Shown: positions 1 through 11,478, counted from the first letter of the stretch. The stretch is DNA of 64,000 nt from Cordilura impudica (GCA_963682025.1 OY821517.1:105034972-105098971), one strand, 5' to 3'. Made by a program: numbers and translations. The notes: generated by a model not told the origin, from the sequence alone.

Positions 1-1950
1 ATTAAAAATTAAAAATTAAAAATTAAAAATTAAAAATTAAAAATTAAAAATTAAAAATTAAAAATTAAAAATTAAAAATTAAAAATTAAAAATTAAAAAT
101 TAAAAATTAAAAATTAAAAATTAAAAATTAAAAATTAAAAATTAAAAATTAAAAATTAAAAATTAAAAATTAAAAATTAAAAATTAAAAATTAAAAATTA
201 AAAATTAAAAATTAAAAATTAAAAATTAAAAATTAAAAATTAAAAATTAAAAATTAAAAATTAAAAATTAAAAATTAAAAATTAAAAATTAAAAATTAAA
301 AATTAAAAATTAAAAATTAAAAATTAAAAATTAAAAATTAAAAATTAAAAATTAAAAATTAAAAATTAAAAATTAAAAATTAAAAATTAAAAATTAAAAA
401 TTAAAAATTAAAAATTAAAAATTAAAAATTAAAAATTAAAAATTAAAAAATTAAAAATTAAAAAATAGAAATTAAAAATTAAACATTAAAAATTAATAAT
501 TAAAAATTAAAAATTAAAAATTAAAAATTAAAAATTAAAAATTAAAAATTAAAAATTAAAAATTAAAAATTAAAAATTAAAAATTAAAAATTAAAAATTA
601 AAAATTAAAAATTAAAAATTAAAAATTAAAAATTAAAAATTAAAAATTAAAAATTAAAAATTAAAAATTAAAAATTAAAAATTAAAAATTAAAAATTAAA
701 AATTAAAAATTAAAAATTAAAAATTAAAAATTAAAAATTAAAAATTAAAAATTAAAAATTAAAAATTAAAAATTAAAAATTAAAAATTAAAAATTAAAAA
801 TTAAAAATTAAAAATTAAAAATTAAAAATTAAAAATTAAAAATTAAAAATTAAAAATTAAAAATTAAAAATTAAAAATTAAAAATTAAAAATAAAAATTA
901 AAAATTAAAAATTAAAAATTAAAAATTAAAAATTAAAAATTAAAAATTAAAAATTAAAAATTAAAAATTAAAAATTGAAAATTAAAAATTAAAAAATAAA
1001 AATTTAAAATTTAAAATTAAAAATTAAAAATTAAAAATTAAAAATTAAAAATTAAAAATTAAAAATTAAAAATTAAAAATTAAAAACTAAAAATTAAAAA
1101 TTAAAAATTAAAAATTAAAAATTAAAAATTAAAAATTAAAAATTAAAAATTAAAAATTAAAAATTAAAAATTAAAAATTAAAAATTAAAAATTAAAAATT
1201 AAAAATTAAAAATTAAAAATTAAAAATTAAAAATTAAAAATTAAAAATTAAAAATTAAAAATTAAAAATTAAAAATTAAAAATTAAAAATTAAAACTTAA
1301 AAATTAAAACTTAAAAATTAAAAATTAAAAATAAAAAATTAAAAATTAAAAATTAAAAATTAAAAATTAAATATTCAAAATTAAAAATTAAAAAATTAAA
1401 AATTAAAAATTAAAAATTAAAAATTAAAAATTAAAAATTAAAAATTAAAAATTAAAAATTAAAAATTAAAAATTAAATATTAAAAATTAAAAATTAAAAC
1501 TTAAAAATTAAAAATTAAAAATTATAAATTAAAAATTAAAAATTAAAAATTAAGAATTAAAAATTAAAAATTTAAAATTAAAAATTTAAAATTAAAAATT
1601 AAAAATTAAAAATTAAAAATTAAAAATTAAAAATTAAAAATTAAAAATTAAAAATTAAAAATTAAAAATTAAAAATTAAAAATTAAAAATTAAAAATTAA
1701 AAGTTAAAAATTAAAAATTAAAAATTAAAAATTAAAAATTAAAAATTAAAAATTAAAAATTAAAAATTAAAAATTAAAAATTAAAAATTAAAAATTAAAA
1801 ATTAAAAATTAAAAATTAAAAATTAAAAATTAAAAATTAAAAATTAAAAATTAAAAATTAAAAATTAAAAATTAAAAAATAGAAATTAAAAATTAAAAAT
1901 TAAAAATTAATAATTAAAAATTGAAAACAAAAAATTAAAAACTAAAAAAT
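1..1950 (+). repeat. Heptamer satellite array (TTAAAAA)n
   Basis: About 1.9 kb of near-perfect tandem TTAAAAA, roughly 275 units, already under way at the window edge, so the true length is unknown. Rare variants are scattered through it: single substitutions, 6- or 8-mers, and degenerate patches near 450-490, 985-1015, 1300-1400 and 1860-1935. The array runs directly into the interior of a Helentron-like repeat (next feature). It is the reverse complement of the array at about 14.01-16.06 kb. Confidence 0.97.
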
Positions 1951-2435
1951 CGGTGTATGTCAGACATTGTCCCCATACAAATGACACCTACGAAATCGAC
2001 TTAATGGCCATATGATCCAAATTAACATATAGATCTCGGTCAAATTGAGTTTGTGTGTGTTTATTACACCCATTAATTAGTAGTCCAAAAATAAACCCTA
2101 TAGGACAATTTTTAATCATAGCCCCCATATCAAAATTCAAAAATATTTCACAGATTTTTCTCAAATTTAGTTTGTATATGTTTTTGCAAAAAATAAGTGA
2201 CCTTACCAAATATGGTCAGGATCGGTCCATTTTTCGACCTAGTCCCCATATAAATATAGCACCCGATATGATCTTTTTCATATTCAAAGGAAAAAAAATT
2301 AACAATAATGTCACTGAAATTTGGTTTATGCTTATTTTCTATATCCAATTAGTTGGGCCTAAGAGATAGGGTCTCTAAACGCATGGTATAGGGTATCTTA
2401 TAGTCGGTCTAGACCGACTAAAATTTTCTTACTTG
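1951..2435 (+). mobile_element. Helentron/DINE-1-like element, family A, 3' part
   Basis: Non-coding interspersed repeat with relatives near 4.7, 37.1, 45.0, 46.0 and 53.1 kb. Its 3' end has a subterminal box (ATGGTATAGGGTAT at 2383-2396), then a perfect 20-bp palindrome at 2401-2420 built on GGTCTAGACC, then the conserved terminus TTTTCTTACTTGTT. A subterminal inverted repeat followed by a terminal hairpin is the layout of DINE-1/Helentron elements; that class is inferred. The usual 5' end is not visible because the heptamer array occupies its place. Short ORFs over this repeat are not genes. Confidence 0.7.
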
Positions 2436-2549
2436 TTATTTTCTAAAATGATTTGAAACATGATGTTCTAAAAATGTTTCATAAAAATGTTTATTAACCT
2501 TATCAAGCATAAAAATAACAATAAAATGGAAATGATTTTGAAATGATTT

Positions 2550-3911
2550 GATCCTGGTCCTGATGGAATACCAAATAATATTCTTAAGCACTGTGCTGAC
2601 TCCCTGTCCTATCCACTAACAATACTTTTTAATCAGTCCTTGCGTACAGGATATTTACCATCTCTACGGAAGGAATTTTATATCATCCCTTTATATAAAT
2701 CAGGCAATAGGGTCAGTGTGTCTAACTACAAAAGCATCGCAAAATTGAGTCCAATCCCCAAACTTTTAGAAAAAATTATAACAGACTCGTTATCTCATCA
2801 AGTTTCATCCAAACTTTCTCCATATCAACACAGCTTTCGTAAATCTCGTTCTACAATCACCAACGTTGTGGAACTCACTGCAGTTATAAATGACGGATTT
2901 AGAGATCGTATGCAAACAGATGTAATTTATACCGACTTTAGTAAAGCCTTTGATAAGGTGAATCATGATTTATTATTATACAAGCTGAAATCTATGGGTT
3001 TCAGCAATTCTTTAGTTTTCTCGTTAAAATGTTATTTAACGAACAGATTTCAGCGGGTTAAATTTAGAAACACTGTCTCTAAAAAAATCGAAGTATTTTC
3101 TGGTGTTCCACAAGGAACACTTTTTACTTTATTTATCAATGATCTCCCTTCTGTTATTCAACTCTCTAAAATTCTCTTATACGCTGATGATGTCAAATTA
3201 TTTTCCTCTCTTCAAAATTACTTTCAACATTTTTTGCTACAATCTTATTTAAATAATTTTTGTGGATGGTGCAATGTAAACCTTATGGAGCTCAATATAA
3301 AAAAAATACAAGCATATTACAGATGTATAAATCGACAGACTACTTATTTTGTGAATGAAAGTGAATTGGAATCTGTTGATACTTTCTCAGATCTTGGCAT
3401 TTTATTAGATCATAAAATAAACTTTCGTCCGCATATATCTTCAGCAATAAACAAAGCTTATGGCGTTCTTGGATTTATGATGCGATGGAGTAAAGAATTT
3501 TCTGATCCATATGTAACCAAACAGCTATATACATCTCTGGTTCGTCCATTTTGGAATATGGTTCTATAATAAGGGATCCGTGTTACTTTTCTTTTACTCT
3601 GTCTACGTGGACTTGGTTGGAACTTCCGTGCCTTACCCTCTTATGAATCCAGACTTGCTCTAATCAAGTTACCGACACTGATGCTTAGTATTTCCTTTCT
3701 ACTCAGTTTATTCCATGACGGCATTGACTCCAATTACTTCTTAAGTAGAATTCAAATTAATATACCATCGAGACCTACAAGAAACTTTAAGCTCTATTAA
3801 TTATTTTCGATTTAACTACGCTAATAACGATCCATTTCGCCGGTTCTGTGAGCAATTTAATGGAATTTACCGCATCATAGATTTGTCCGAAAAAAAAATC
3901 TTTGAAACGTA
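2550..3911 (+). pseudogene. Jockey-clade LINE reverse transcriptase fragment, decayed
   Basis: The main open frame (2550-3569) carries the reverse transcriptase fingers and palm: DPGPDGIP at its start, TDFSKAFDKVNHDLL (palm motif A), VPQG (B) and LLYADDVKLF (C). Between VPQG and LFTLFINDLP about five or six residues of the usual SxLGPL stretch are missing, an in-frame deletion. Beyond 3569 the C-terminal region continues in another frame (RGLGWNFRALPSYESRL from about 3604, then FRRFCEQFNGIYRI to 3911), so at least two frameshifts are present. The 5' endonuclease half is absent, as in 5'-truncated LINE insertions. Confidence 0.85.
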
Positions 3912-4075
3912 AAATTATTCTATATCTAAATAATAAAATCGTCATTATTTTATTTGTTATATGTATTTTATACACTAAATATATTAGTCTGTAAGGACAT
4001 TTGTAATGCCATAGATTTAAATAAATAACTAAATAAATAAATAAATAAATAAAAAAATAATAATAATAATAGAAC
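3912..4075 (+). repeat. LINE 3' UTR and simple tail
   Basis: AT-rich sequence after the LINE stop, ending in TAAA repeats (4018-4050) and AAT repeats to 4070. This looks like the short-repeat tail of the LINE insertion. Confidence 0.55.
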
Positions 4076-4121
4076 ACCCGGTTTGTTTCAATTTTATATA
4101 CAACAGTGTTTTGCCTTTATT

Positions 4122-4241
4122 TTTTTTTACCCTTTACCCATGTGGTCAGGGTATAATGACTTTGTGCTGATGTTTGTAACTACCAAATATATTTGACCTA
4201 GACATTTTATTATACCGATCTACTCAGAATTTAACACTCAT
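4122..4241 (+). mobile_element. Helentron-like family A, 5' terminal fragment
   Basis: Matches the 5' end of family A: a TACCC box, GTGGTCAGGGTATAATGACTT, then the TTTGTAACTACCAAA segment also found at 45.0 and 46.0 kb. It stops where the inverted-repeat element at 4242 begins. Confidence 0.6.
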
Positions 4242-4616
4242 ATGCCGATTTTCTCAATGTATCGTCAAACTGCCTGTTACTTAACCAGGACATAAATTTA
4301 TTGGACCGATAAACTGCCGGTTAACAATTTTGGTTTCCTCAATGTACCGACAAAAACATTATTTTCAGTTGGCAATGCCTCTTAAAATACGTATGGAAGT
4401 TGGGAGAATTAGTTTCAGTTGGCAATGCCTCTCAAAATTGATATGAAGGTTGGGAGAATAATTTATCTGTACGATAAATACATAATAATAGGCAGATGAG
4501 TGCCGGTTAGCTTTGCGACAAATTAGAAGCAAACCAGACATTGAGAAAACCAAATTTCTTTAATCGGCAATTTCTCGTTGGGATAAAAGATAATCGCCTA
4601 TTGAGAAAACGGGCAT
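4242..4616. mobile_element. Small inverted-repeat element (MITE)
   Basis: Ends are ATGCCGATTTTCTCAATG on the left and the complement of ATGCCCGTTTTCTCAATAGG on the right, an imperfect terminal inverted repeat. Inside are two direct copies about 48 bp apart of a segment containing TTTCAGTTGGCAATGCCTCT. There is no coding capacity. Confidence 0.55.
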
Positions 4617-4664
4617 TAATTGTTTTTTTTCTAAATTTTTATTTATACTTGTAAAAAATAGATT

Positions 4665-5262
4665 ATAAAAGTGTAAGAAAATTATAGTCGGTCTAGACCG
4701 TCTTTGCGATACCCTATACCATGCGTTTGGAGAATCGGTCTTAGGTCTAACTAATTGGGAATAGTAAATAAGCATAAACCAAATCGGAGTGGATTTTTTA
4801 TTAATTTTGTTGCATGCAGATCTGATAAAGTTAATATCGGATATATATTTATATGGGGACAGGTAAAATGGACCGATCCTGACCATATTTGGTAAAGTCC
4901 GCTATTTTTTGCAAAAACATATGCAAACCAAATTTGATATGTTTAAGTGAAGAATTGTCCTTTAGGATCTATTTTTGGAATACTGATTAATGGATGTAAT
5001 AAACACACACTAACCCAATTTGACCAAGGTCTATATAATAATTTGTATCTTAAGGAAATTTAAGAAATTTGATATTCCAAATTAGATTAAAATATATTAA
5101 TTTTTGCAGTTTGATTAATTTTGCAGTTTGATTACAATGTTTACATTACACAAAGATGGACAGACAGACGTTCGGATGGACGGACAGCGCCAAATATTTA
5201 TGGTAGTTACAAAAATCAGCACAAACTCATTGTAGGCTGACCACATAGTGGTATAGGTTATA
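4665..5262 (-). mobile_element. Helentron-like family A copy
   Basis: Reverse-oriented copy. The 3' terminus reads GTAAGAAAATTATAGTCGGT from the plus side, with the CGGTCTAGACCG palindrome core at 4691-4702 and one arm damaged. The 5' end (CATAGTGGTATAGG) is near 5245-5262. The interior matches the copies at 37 and 45 kb, including the run of short GGACGGACAG-like repeats near 5175. Confidence 0.65.
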
Positions 5263-5379
5263 AATACTGAGTTATCTTTGTTTTAATATTAAAAATATCA
5301 GTTATAATAATCCTACGCCCTAAACATGTTATGTTATTCAAAAAATTTATTGAAATAAGAGGAAAAATTATAACTTTTT

Positions 5380-5760
5380 GAATTTGCTGAAGCCATTTGC
5401 AGAAGCCATTTGCTGAAGAATGAATTGAGATATCATCAATGGTTCTTGCGGTGAAACATCGCCAAACACTTATGAAATATCCTCACGACATCTTTTTTTT
5501 TTTTTTGTTCCATTGTGAGAAAACTCTGCAGTCATCATGCATACAGCTTTCTCATCTCCAAATTTTCGGTCAATATGTCCATTATTTCAGCTGGTTCACG
5601 CTCCTTCATCCATAGCATTTTGTGGATTTTCTTAACCTTTTCTGGCGTGGCCATATCAATTGATCGATGACTACGTTGTTCGTCTTGGCATATCACACGG
5701 CCTCGTTTATGGGGGGTAAGGTTTAAAAGCGAAAAAAGGGGTATTTTCATAGTTTTTTTT
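5380..5760 (-). pseudogene. mariner-type transposase N-terminal fragment
   Basis: The minus-strand frame ending near 5535 reads ATPEKVKKIHKMLW followed by ILTENLEMRKLYA. This resembles the helix-turn-helix region of mariner transposases (ATPExVxKVH... then ILxExLGMRKL). The stretch between the two motifs is shorter than in the family. The DDD catalytic domain is absent, so this is a dead remnant. Confidence 0.55.
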
Positions 5761-5829
5761 AAGATATGAAAATAATGTTGGATTATATATTTGAAGAATT
5801 TTTGAAAAAAATGTGCAATTAAAAATTTT

Positions 5830-7400
5830 AATTATTGTGAACGTCTAAGGAAAGTTTTATCTCTGAATATAACCACTTGTTCTATTAATGAGTTGCCACT
5901 TGTTACACCACAGCATAGAGCATTTTCCATTCGTTTTAAGATTCTAGAGGTCGAAAAGGCTATTGTTGATTTAAACCCAAAAAAGGATCGGGGATCAGTA
6001 GTAAAATGCTTTTGGAGTTATCCCAAATAGCATTAAGAATAATTCTGTCTATAATACACCTTGAACATTTTCCCCCAGAATGGAAAGTTTTACTTGTTAC
6101 AATGATACCTAAACCAGCTAAAGATCACACAAACGTCGATTCGTATAGACCAATAAGTTGACTGTCGAACTTGTCAAAATTATTCGATAGAATTTTGGTA
6201 TACAAACTTACAATATCCGTAGATCAAAATAATGTCCTTCCAGCACATCAATTTGGTCTCAGACGAATACACAGCACCACTGAGCAAGTTCACAGAATTG
6301 TAAGTGCCATTAGAAGAGCTTTTGAAGAGAAAAAGTACTGCTCTGCACTTTTTATAGACGTCTCGCAAGCTTTCGACCGAGTTTGGCACGAGGGACTCCT
6401 CTATAAAGTTAATCAGTTGTTGCCTCCGAACACACATAAGCTAATGGAGAGCTATATAATTAATAGAAAATTTTCTATAAGAGAGAAAAGCTTTGTGAGC
6501 TTTCCACAGAAAATTTATGCTGGTGTACCCCAAGGTAGTATTTTGGGCCCGCTTCTGTACTTTCTTTACACATCAGACATGCCTACAAAAGAAGATACAC
6601 TTACTTCTACTATTATGGATGATACTGCAATTTTTAGGTTGCACGTAACTTTTACCCTAAGAAAGGAGACTTGCCCTCAAATTCCACAGAAAATTTATGC
6701 TGGTGTACCCCAAGGTAGTATTTTGGGCCCGCTTCTGTACTTTCTTTACACATCAGACATGCCTACAAAAGAAGATACACTTACTTCTACTATTATGGAT
6801 GATACTGCAATTTTTAGGTTGCACGTAACTTTTACCCTAAGAAAGGAGACTTGCCCTCAAATTCGAATTAGGAATCAGCCTATACCTCAAAATTCCTCTG
6901 TTAAATATCTCGGACTACATCTTGATCGCCAGCTTACCTGGAAATACCATATAGATGCTAAATTAATACAAATAAAATTGAAATTAGTCCAATTTACATG
7001 GCTAATTGGCTGGAACTCAAAGTTAAGTCTCGTTTGTAAGCTCTTGATTTATCACTCGATTTTAAAACTCATTTGGTGCTATGGTATTCAGTTGTGGGGA
7101 ACTGCCTCAGCTTCACAGAAAGAATACAGAGATGCCAAAACAAGATTTTGAAAATGACTACAGGAGCACCATGGTATGTGAGAAACTCACATTTGCACAG
7201 CGACTTAAATGTTTCTCTAGTAAAATGTGAAATCACTAGATATAGTGCAAACTATTTGGAAAAGCTAGAGTTTCACCCGAATCCTCTAGCACGTAAGTTA
7301 ATCAATAATCATATCCACCAACGCTTAAGAAGGAGGGAGAAAAAAACCAAAGTAATTTTTTTCTGGGACCGCCCTCGTACAAAAGGTCCTAAATGAAATT
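5830..7400 (+). pseudogene. Second jockey-type LINE reverse transcriptase, decayed, with internal duplication
   Basis: From 5830 the frame shows VEKAIVDLNPKK and then, in shifted frames, PPEWKVLL, IPKPAKDHTNVDSYRPIS and LSNLSKLFDRIL, which is the RT N-terminal region. The main open frame (6171-7151) has SALFIDVSQAFDRVWHEGL (palm A), VPQGSILGPLLYFLYTSDMP (B) and DDTAIF in place of YADDTAIF (C). A 180-bp segment is duplicated exactly in tandem (6502-6681 and 6682-6861), so motifs B and C occur twice. The C-terminal part (NKILKMTTGAPWYVRN) continues in another frame to 7396. It cannot encode a working polymerase. Confidence 0.85.
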
Positions 7401-8359
7401 TGCCTGAGAACGCCAAATCCTTTGGAGGTTTTACTATGCTGGCCTGGTGCTTTCACCATGACTTGGAATTTCTCACCCCCGGAATGACAGTGGTACAGTG
7501 CTATTGACAGAGATGTGGCTTTTAAAAGTTTGACCTTTTTGGAGTTTGCAAAAAATAAAAATAAAACTGAATAAAATCGCGAGTTTTCTTAATTTTTTGG
7601 GTATGATTAATGAAATCTCTGTTGGTACTTAACTGAAAACTCTTATTCAATGAAATCAATTTTCAGTTTGTGCATCCTCCTACATATATGTATGTATTGG
7701 TTGGATGTTTTCTACTCGTGTTTAAAATTGAGTGTGTCAACTTCTCTTTAGTAGTCTGCTTATGTCTCTTTTTGTGTTTTGGTGAATGTAATTCACCGAC
7801 CTGTAACTCTCCATTCCGTGAATGTAATTCAATGTGCTATGTCTTGTTAAATGTAATTCATTGCCGTGTGTCATGGTAAATATAGTTCAGCCCCTGCCTT
7901 ATACTCGCTCGACCTTCAATGTGTGCCCAATTTTGGTCTGCACAAAATTTGGTCCTCACACGACCTCAATAAGTAGAGTATTAAACGAGTATGGGTTAGA
8001 TCTGACCATTTTCGGTTCTGACAATCTGTCAGGTAACTCAAATGTCGAGCATAGTTGGCCTAGACCGACTTGATGATGGTTGTTTTTTTACTGTTCTTTA
8101 GTTGTTTTTACTTAGTTTGTTTTTAAACAGTATTTTTTAGTCAATTCTACTGATATAATACGTTGAGTGTACAAATAATCAAACCGCAAAAAAAAAATAT
8201 AATTTTGTATCAGAAAAAAAAAACACAAGAATAAAAATGGGTTAAAATAAGTAAGTACTCTTGAATTGCAAATATTTTGAAAAGTTATTCAAGTGTAGAT
8301 TATTGAACAGTTTGTTTTATTTTACTGGAATAAAAGGCCTCATTTTAAATATTGTAAAT
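7401..8359. other. Intergenic, degenerate repeats
   Basis: I see no gene. Four imperfect units of about 28-36 bp sharing TGAATGTAATTCA lie at roughly 7780-7890. At 8050-8072 a GGCCTAGACCGACT segment resembles the terminal hairpin of the Helentron-like family, so this may be an old copy. The last 150 bp should hold the 5' UTR and promoter of the SNARE gene, but no clear core motif stands out. Confidence 0.4.
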
Positions 8360-9004
8360 ATGGCTGTCTCGGAAATTTTGCCACGATCTGAATTGGAAGA
8401 ACTGCAACGTGAAGCAGGCATAGTTACGGACCAATCACTAGAAAGTACTCGTCGTATGTTAGCTATGATGGAGGAAAGTGAGGAGGTTGGCAAAAGCACC
8501 ATCGAATCACTTGCTTTCCAAGGTGAACAATTAAATCGAATAGATCAAGGAATTGATCATATAAATGAAAATATGAAAAAGACCAAAAAAACCCTTAAAA
8601 GTTTGAAAAGATGTTGTAATATTTGCGCAACGCCTTGGCAGAAAGTCCCTGCTCAGAATGATAATCCCATCGAAAACGATAATAGAAGTTATACAAAAGG
8701 TACAATTATCAGCAATCAACCCAGGCGCATAGGCGACGAAAGACTAACGAATATTGTGGATGGACCAACACCTCAATCCGGTTACATTACCCGTATAACA
8801 AATGATGCACGCGAGGATGAAATGGATGCAAATATGGGTCAAGTCAATTCTATTTTGGATAATCTTCGCAATATGGCCCAAGATATGAATACAGAATTGG
8901 AAAAACAAAACCAACAAATTGAAACATTAAATGAAAAAGGTGATGACAACAATTTACGACTGGCTGAGGTTAATATAGCAGCTAATTCTTTGCTGAAGAG
9001 TTAA
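8360..9004 (+). CDS. SNAP-25-family t-SNARE (SNAP-24/25-like), intronless, 214 aa
   Basis: Qb/Qc SNARE that would pair with a syntaxin and a synaptobrevin to drive membrane fusion. Two SNARE motifs are visible. The first is at about residues 22-82 (SLESTRRML, zero-layer Gln54 in FQGEQL). The second is at about 148-210 (ITNDAREDEMDANMGQV, zero-layer Gln183 in EKQNQQI). The linker carries Cys85, Cys86 and Cys89 (KRCCNIC), where palmitoylation anchors the family to membranes; the usual further cysteine is replaced by a TPW stretch. Length matches the family (about 205-215 aa). The start is the Met at 8360; the same frame is open upstream to 8261, but those residues do not resemble the family. 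It is more divergent than neuronal SNAP-25, so a SNAP-24-type paralogue or an intronless retrocopy is possible. An AATAAA signal lies near 9067. Confidence 0.9.
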   Translation: MAVSEILPRSELEELQREAGIVTDQSLESTRRMLAMMEESEEVGKSTIESLAFQGEQLNRIDQGIDHINENMKKTKKTLKSLKRCCNICATPWQKVPAQNDNPIENDNRSYTKGTIISNQPRRIGDERLTNIVDGPTPQSGYITRITNDAREDEMDANMGQVNSILDNLRNMAQDMNTELEKQNQQIETLNEKGDDNNLRLAEVNIAANSLLKS

Positions 9005-9082
9005 ATTTATAATTACCACAAGAATACAATCAATCATCTTTTTATACAGTAGATAATGTATATTTTTAATAAAAAGCAAAAA

Positions 9083-9375
9083 CGTTATAGTCGGTCTATG
9101 TCAACTATATTTTAAAATAGGCCTCCCTTTAAGTGGGCTCTACATATAACATATACCATGAGTTTTTGGATAGGGTCTTAGGTTCTACTATACTGAGGTG
9201 ATAAATGAACATAGAATAGAAATAATTGGCATTTGATAGTTTTTTCTAAAGAAAAATCAAAACATGTTGAAGTTTGGTTTTAAATAGGTTGAAGTACACA
9301 TGTATCATAAAGCAGCTGGGGACTATGATTAAAATTTATGTAATAAACACATATCCACCAAATTCGAAAAATATA
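9083..9375 (-). mobile_element. Degenerate Helentron-like family A copy
   Basis: Reverse-oriented and decayed. It starts TTATAGTCGGTCTA, followed by ATATACCATGAGTTTTTGGA and TAGGGTCTTAGG, matching the 3' end of family A. Interior similarity fades after the AATAAACACAT segment. Confidence 0.5.
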
Positions 9376-9599
9376 TTCCTGTGAGAAGTACGATTCACAG
9401 GCACGGATTTTCAGCATTTTCAATCATTCGATGCAGAAAGTGATTCTTTTCAATGAAAGATATTTTTAAAATAAAAACTATTTAGAAAAGGTGCTTAAAA
9501 GTAATAAAAAGGATACTTTTTATAAGTAAAATATTTACATTTCGAAAGATTTTCCTTTTTTTGAAAAGGTACTTTTAAGAAAAGATGCTTTATTAAAAA

Positions 9600-9826
9600 A
9601 TTCTTTTCTTTCAAATGTTTGAATTAAATAGTTGATTAAGCATGAGTTGAAGTAATAGGCAGAATGATGATGAAGATGAACGAGTCGTGTTGTTCGAAAG
9701 TGGCTCTCCATCTAGCGCTCTCTTAAATTTTTTCAATATTTCTCTTACGTTACAAAAATTATTATCTTTTCTAATATTAGAAAAATATACATGATCTCAA
9801 ACCGAACAATAAAAAAACTAATGATT
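9600..9826 (+). repeat. Direct duplication, copy 1 (unoccupied site)
   Basis: Matches 10080-10189 joined to 10743-10860, sharing GAATTAAATAGTTGATTAAG, GTCGTGTTGTTCGAAAGTGG and CAATATTTCTCTTAC with few differences. Copy 1 reads straight through GAAAGTGGCTCTCC, whereas copy 2 is split there by a 550-bp element. No ORF is convincing. The sequence between the copies (9827-10079) shows nothing recognisable. Confidence 0.85.
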
Positions 9827-10079
9827 CTAATAAAGATCAACAATGCATAAATAACCGTGACATACAAAAGATAAGGTACAATGCAGTTGTGATTAATCTG
9901 TTAGGATTTCACATGCTTACAGTTCCATCTAGAGGAATGTGGCAAAAACAAAAAGCTTTTCACATTACAAAACTTGTAATTGATATACCTATGTTAATGT
10001 AGAGAAAGCTAAAAATAGGAAAAAAAAACTTAGCTTGTTCGTACTAACTCTCGTATAAAAAGAAAAAAAAACATTCCTT

Positions 10080-10860
10080 AAGTTCTTTTCTTTCAAATGT
10101 TTGAGTTAAATAGTTGATTAAGCATGAGTTGAAGTAATAGGCATACTGAAGGATACTGAAGATGAACAAGTCGTGTTGTTCGAAAGTGGTGCATGAAACA
10201 CGTAGATGACTGCGGCTACAAGACAACATGACTGCAGCAATTGTAGTCGTGTAGTCATCTACTTAATTTTTTTGAAAACGACAGCAACATATAACAATAA
10301 TATAAACAGCTGTTTTTATACAAATTTATTTTTATTTCAGTAGTGCAAATTATATTTTTTTACTTAATTAAAATAGAAGAACATGCATGATTCTATATAA
10401 ACTTGATTTAAATATACAATTACTTATTTATTATAACCTAAAAATAAATAATTAAATTTATTTAACCCCTTTTATAGCGTTTCACTTTGAGATTTTTTTT
10501 AACAAAATAAAATATTTCATAGCACTAATTTCTTTTACATATTTTGTTATATTGTCAACACTATTTTTGTTTTGTAGCCAACAAATATATAAATTATCCT
10601 AAGTCGAGTACAGTGACAAAAGTAGTCGTGTAGCCGAGCAGCTGTGTTGGTGTCAAAATAATTTTTTCATATAAACGTGTGTATTTTATTTTTGACAGGC
10701 CGTAGTCGTGTAGCCGCGGTCGTCTATGTATTTCATGCATGGCTCTCCATTTAGCGCTGTCTTCAATTTTTCAATATTTCTCTTACATTACAAAAATTAT
10801 TATCTTTTCTATTATTTGAAAATATATACATAATCTCAAGCCGAACAATAAAAAAACTGA
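10080..10860 (+). repeat. Direct duplication, copy 2 (occupied site)
   Basis: Second copy of the 9600-9826 segment, interrupted at 10190 by the inverted-repeat element. The TGG at the break is present on both sides, at 10187-10189 and 10740-10742. Confidence 0.85.
10190..10739. mobile_element. 550-bp non-autonomous DNA transposon with 3-bp target duplication
   Basis: Boundaries are fixed by the unoccupied paralogous site at 9698-9711. The left end is TGCATGAAACACGTAGATGA; the right end is the complement of TGCATGAAATACATAGACGA. Both continue into GCGGCTACA, making a terminal inverted repeat of about 31 bp with four mismatches. A TGG target duplication flanks it. GTAGTCGTGTAG occurs several times inside, near both ends. 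There is no transposase. A 3-bp duplication fits PIF/Harbinger-type elements, but that class is a guess. Confidence 0.8.
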
Positions 10861-11478
10861 TACGATTTTTTTTTTAAATTTATTTATATTTCAAGTACAA
10901 AATTAAGTTGGTCTCAGCGCCTTAAAGTATTATTGAGACGAGTTGACAATATAGTCAAATGTAGAATTTATAATTCATATTGTTATGAGCAACTTTCGAT
11001 TTTCGATTGTGGTCGAATTAACTGATCGAACGAATTTTCATTTGGTATTAAGGCGCACATTTGGTTAAATAGCGCTATTGTGAATTTTACTCAATTGGAT
11101 TATTCACAATGGTACATATTTATAAGCTGGCACTATAAATAAACATTGTTTGTTTACAAATTTATTAAAGAAAAAAATAATTAATTATTTATTAACATGG
11201 AATTATGATTCTTTGATCGTCTGATGAAGATGAATGCTTCGTCATGACAGATGCTTCCAACATTTTGGAAATGGATTCCACTACGTAAGTATTCGTGGTT
11301 TTAACAAGGGTACCATTTGTTTACAGATCTATAGGAGGCGAATACAAGGAGGCGTTTATGGAATTGCTGTCTACTACAGATGAACTGCTGCGACAATGCA
11401 CACAAGGCAGATCAATCTGATGAAATTAAAATAATTTACAACTTCCATTTTCAAACTGCCATCCAGCATCAAAAGCAA
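10861..11478. other. Possible outer inverted-repeat element with a short exon-like segment
   Basis: The segment TTATGAGCAACTTTCGAT near 10981 mirrors the complement of 12290-12325 (TTATGAGTTGCATTCGATCG), suggesting an older element of about 1.35 kb, roughly 10978-12325, that contains the nested element below. Between 11222 and 11420 a frame resembling two small exons can be read around a GT...AG segment (11285-11325), giving GGEYKEAFMELLSTTDELLR. I do not recognise it. Confidence 0.3.

Noticed and set aside
1..1950. Heptamer array as a telomere
   Set aside because: Flies lack simple telomerase repeats, the unit has no G-rich strand, and the array continues into an interspersed element.
2055..2369. 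104-aa ORF and its minus-strand shadows
   Set aside because: Lies wholly inside a Helentron-like repeat that recurs non-coding at five other places.
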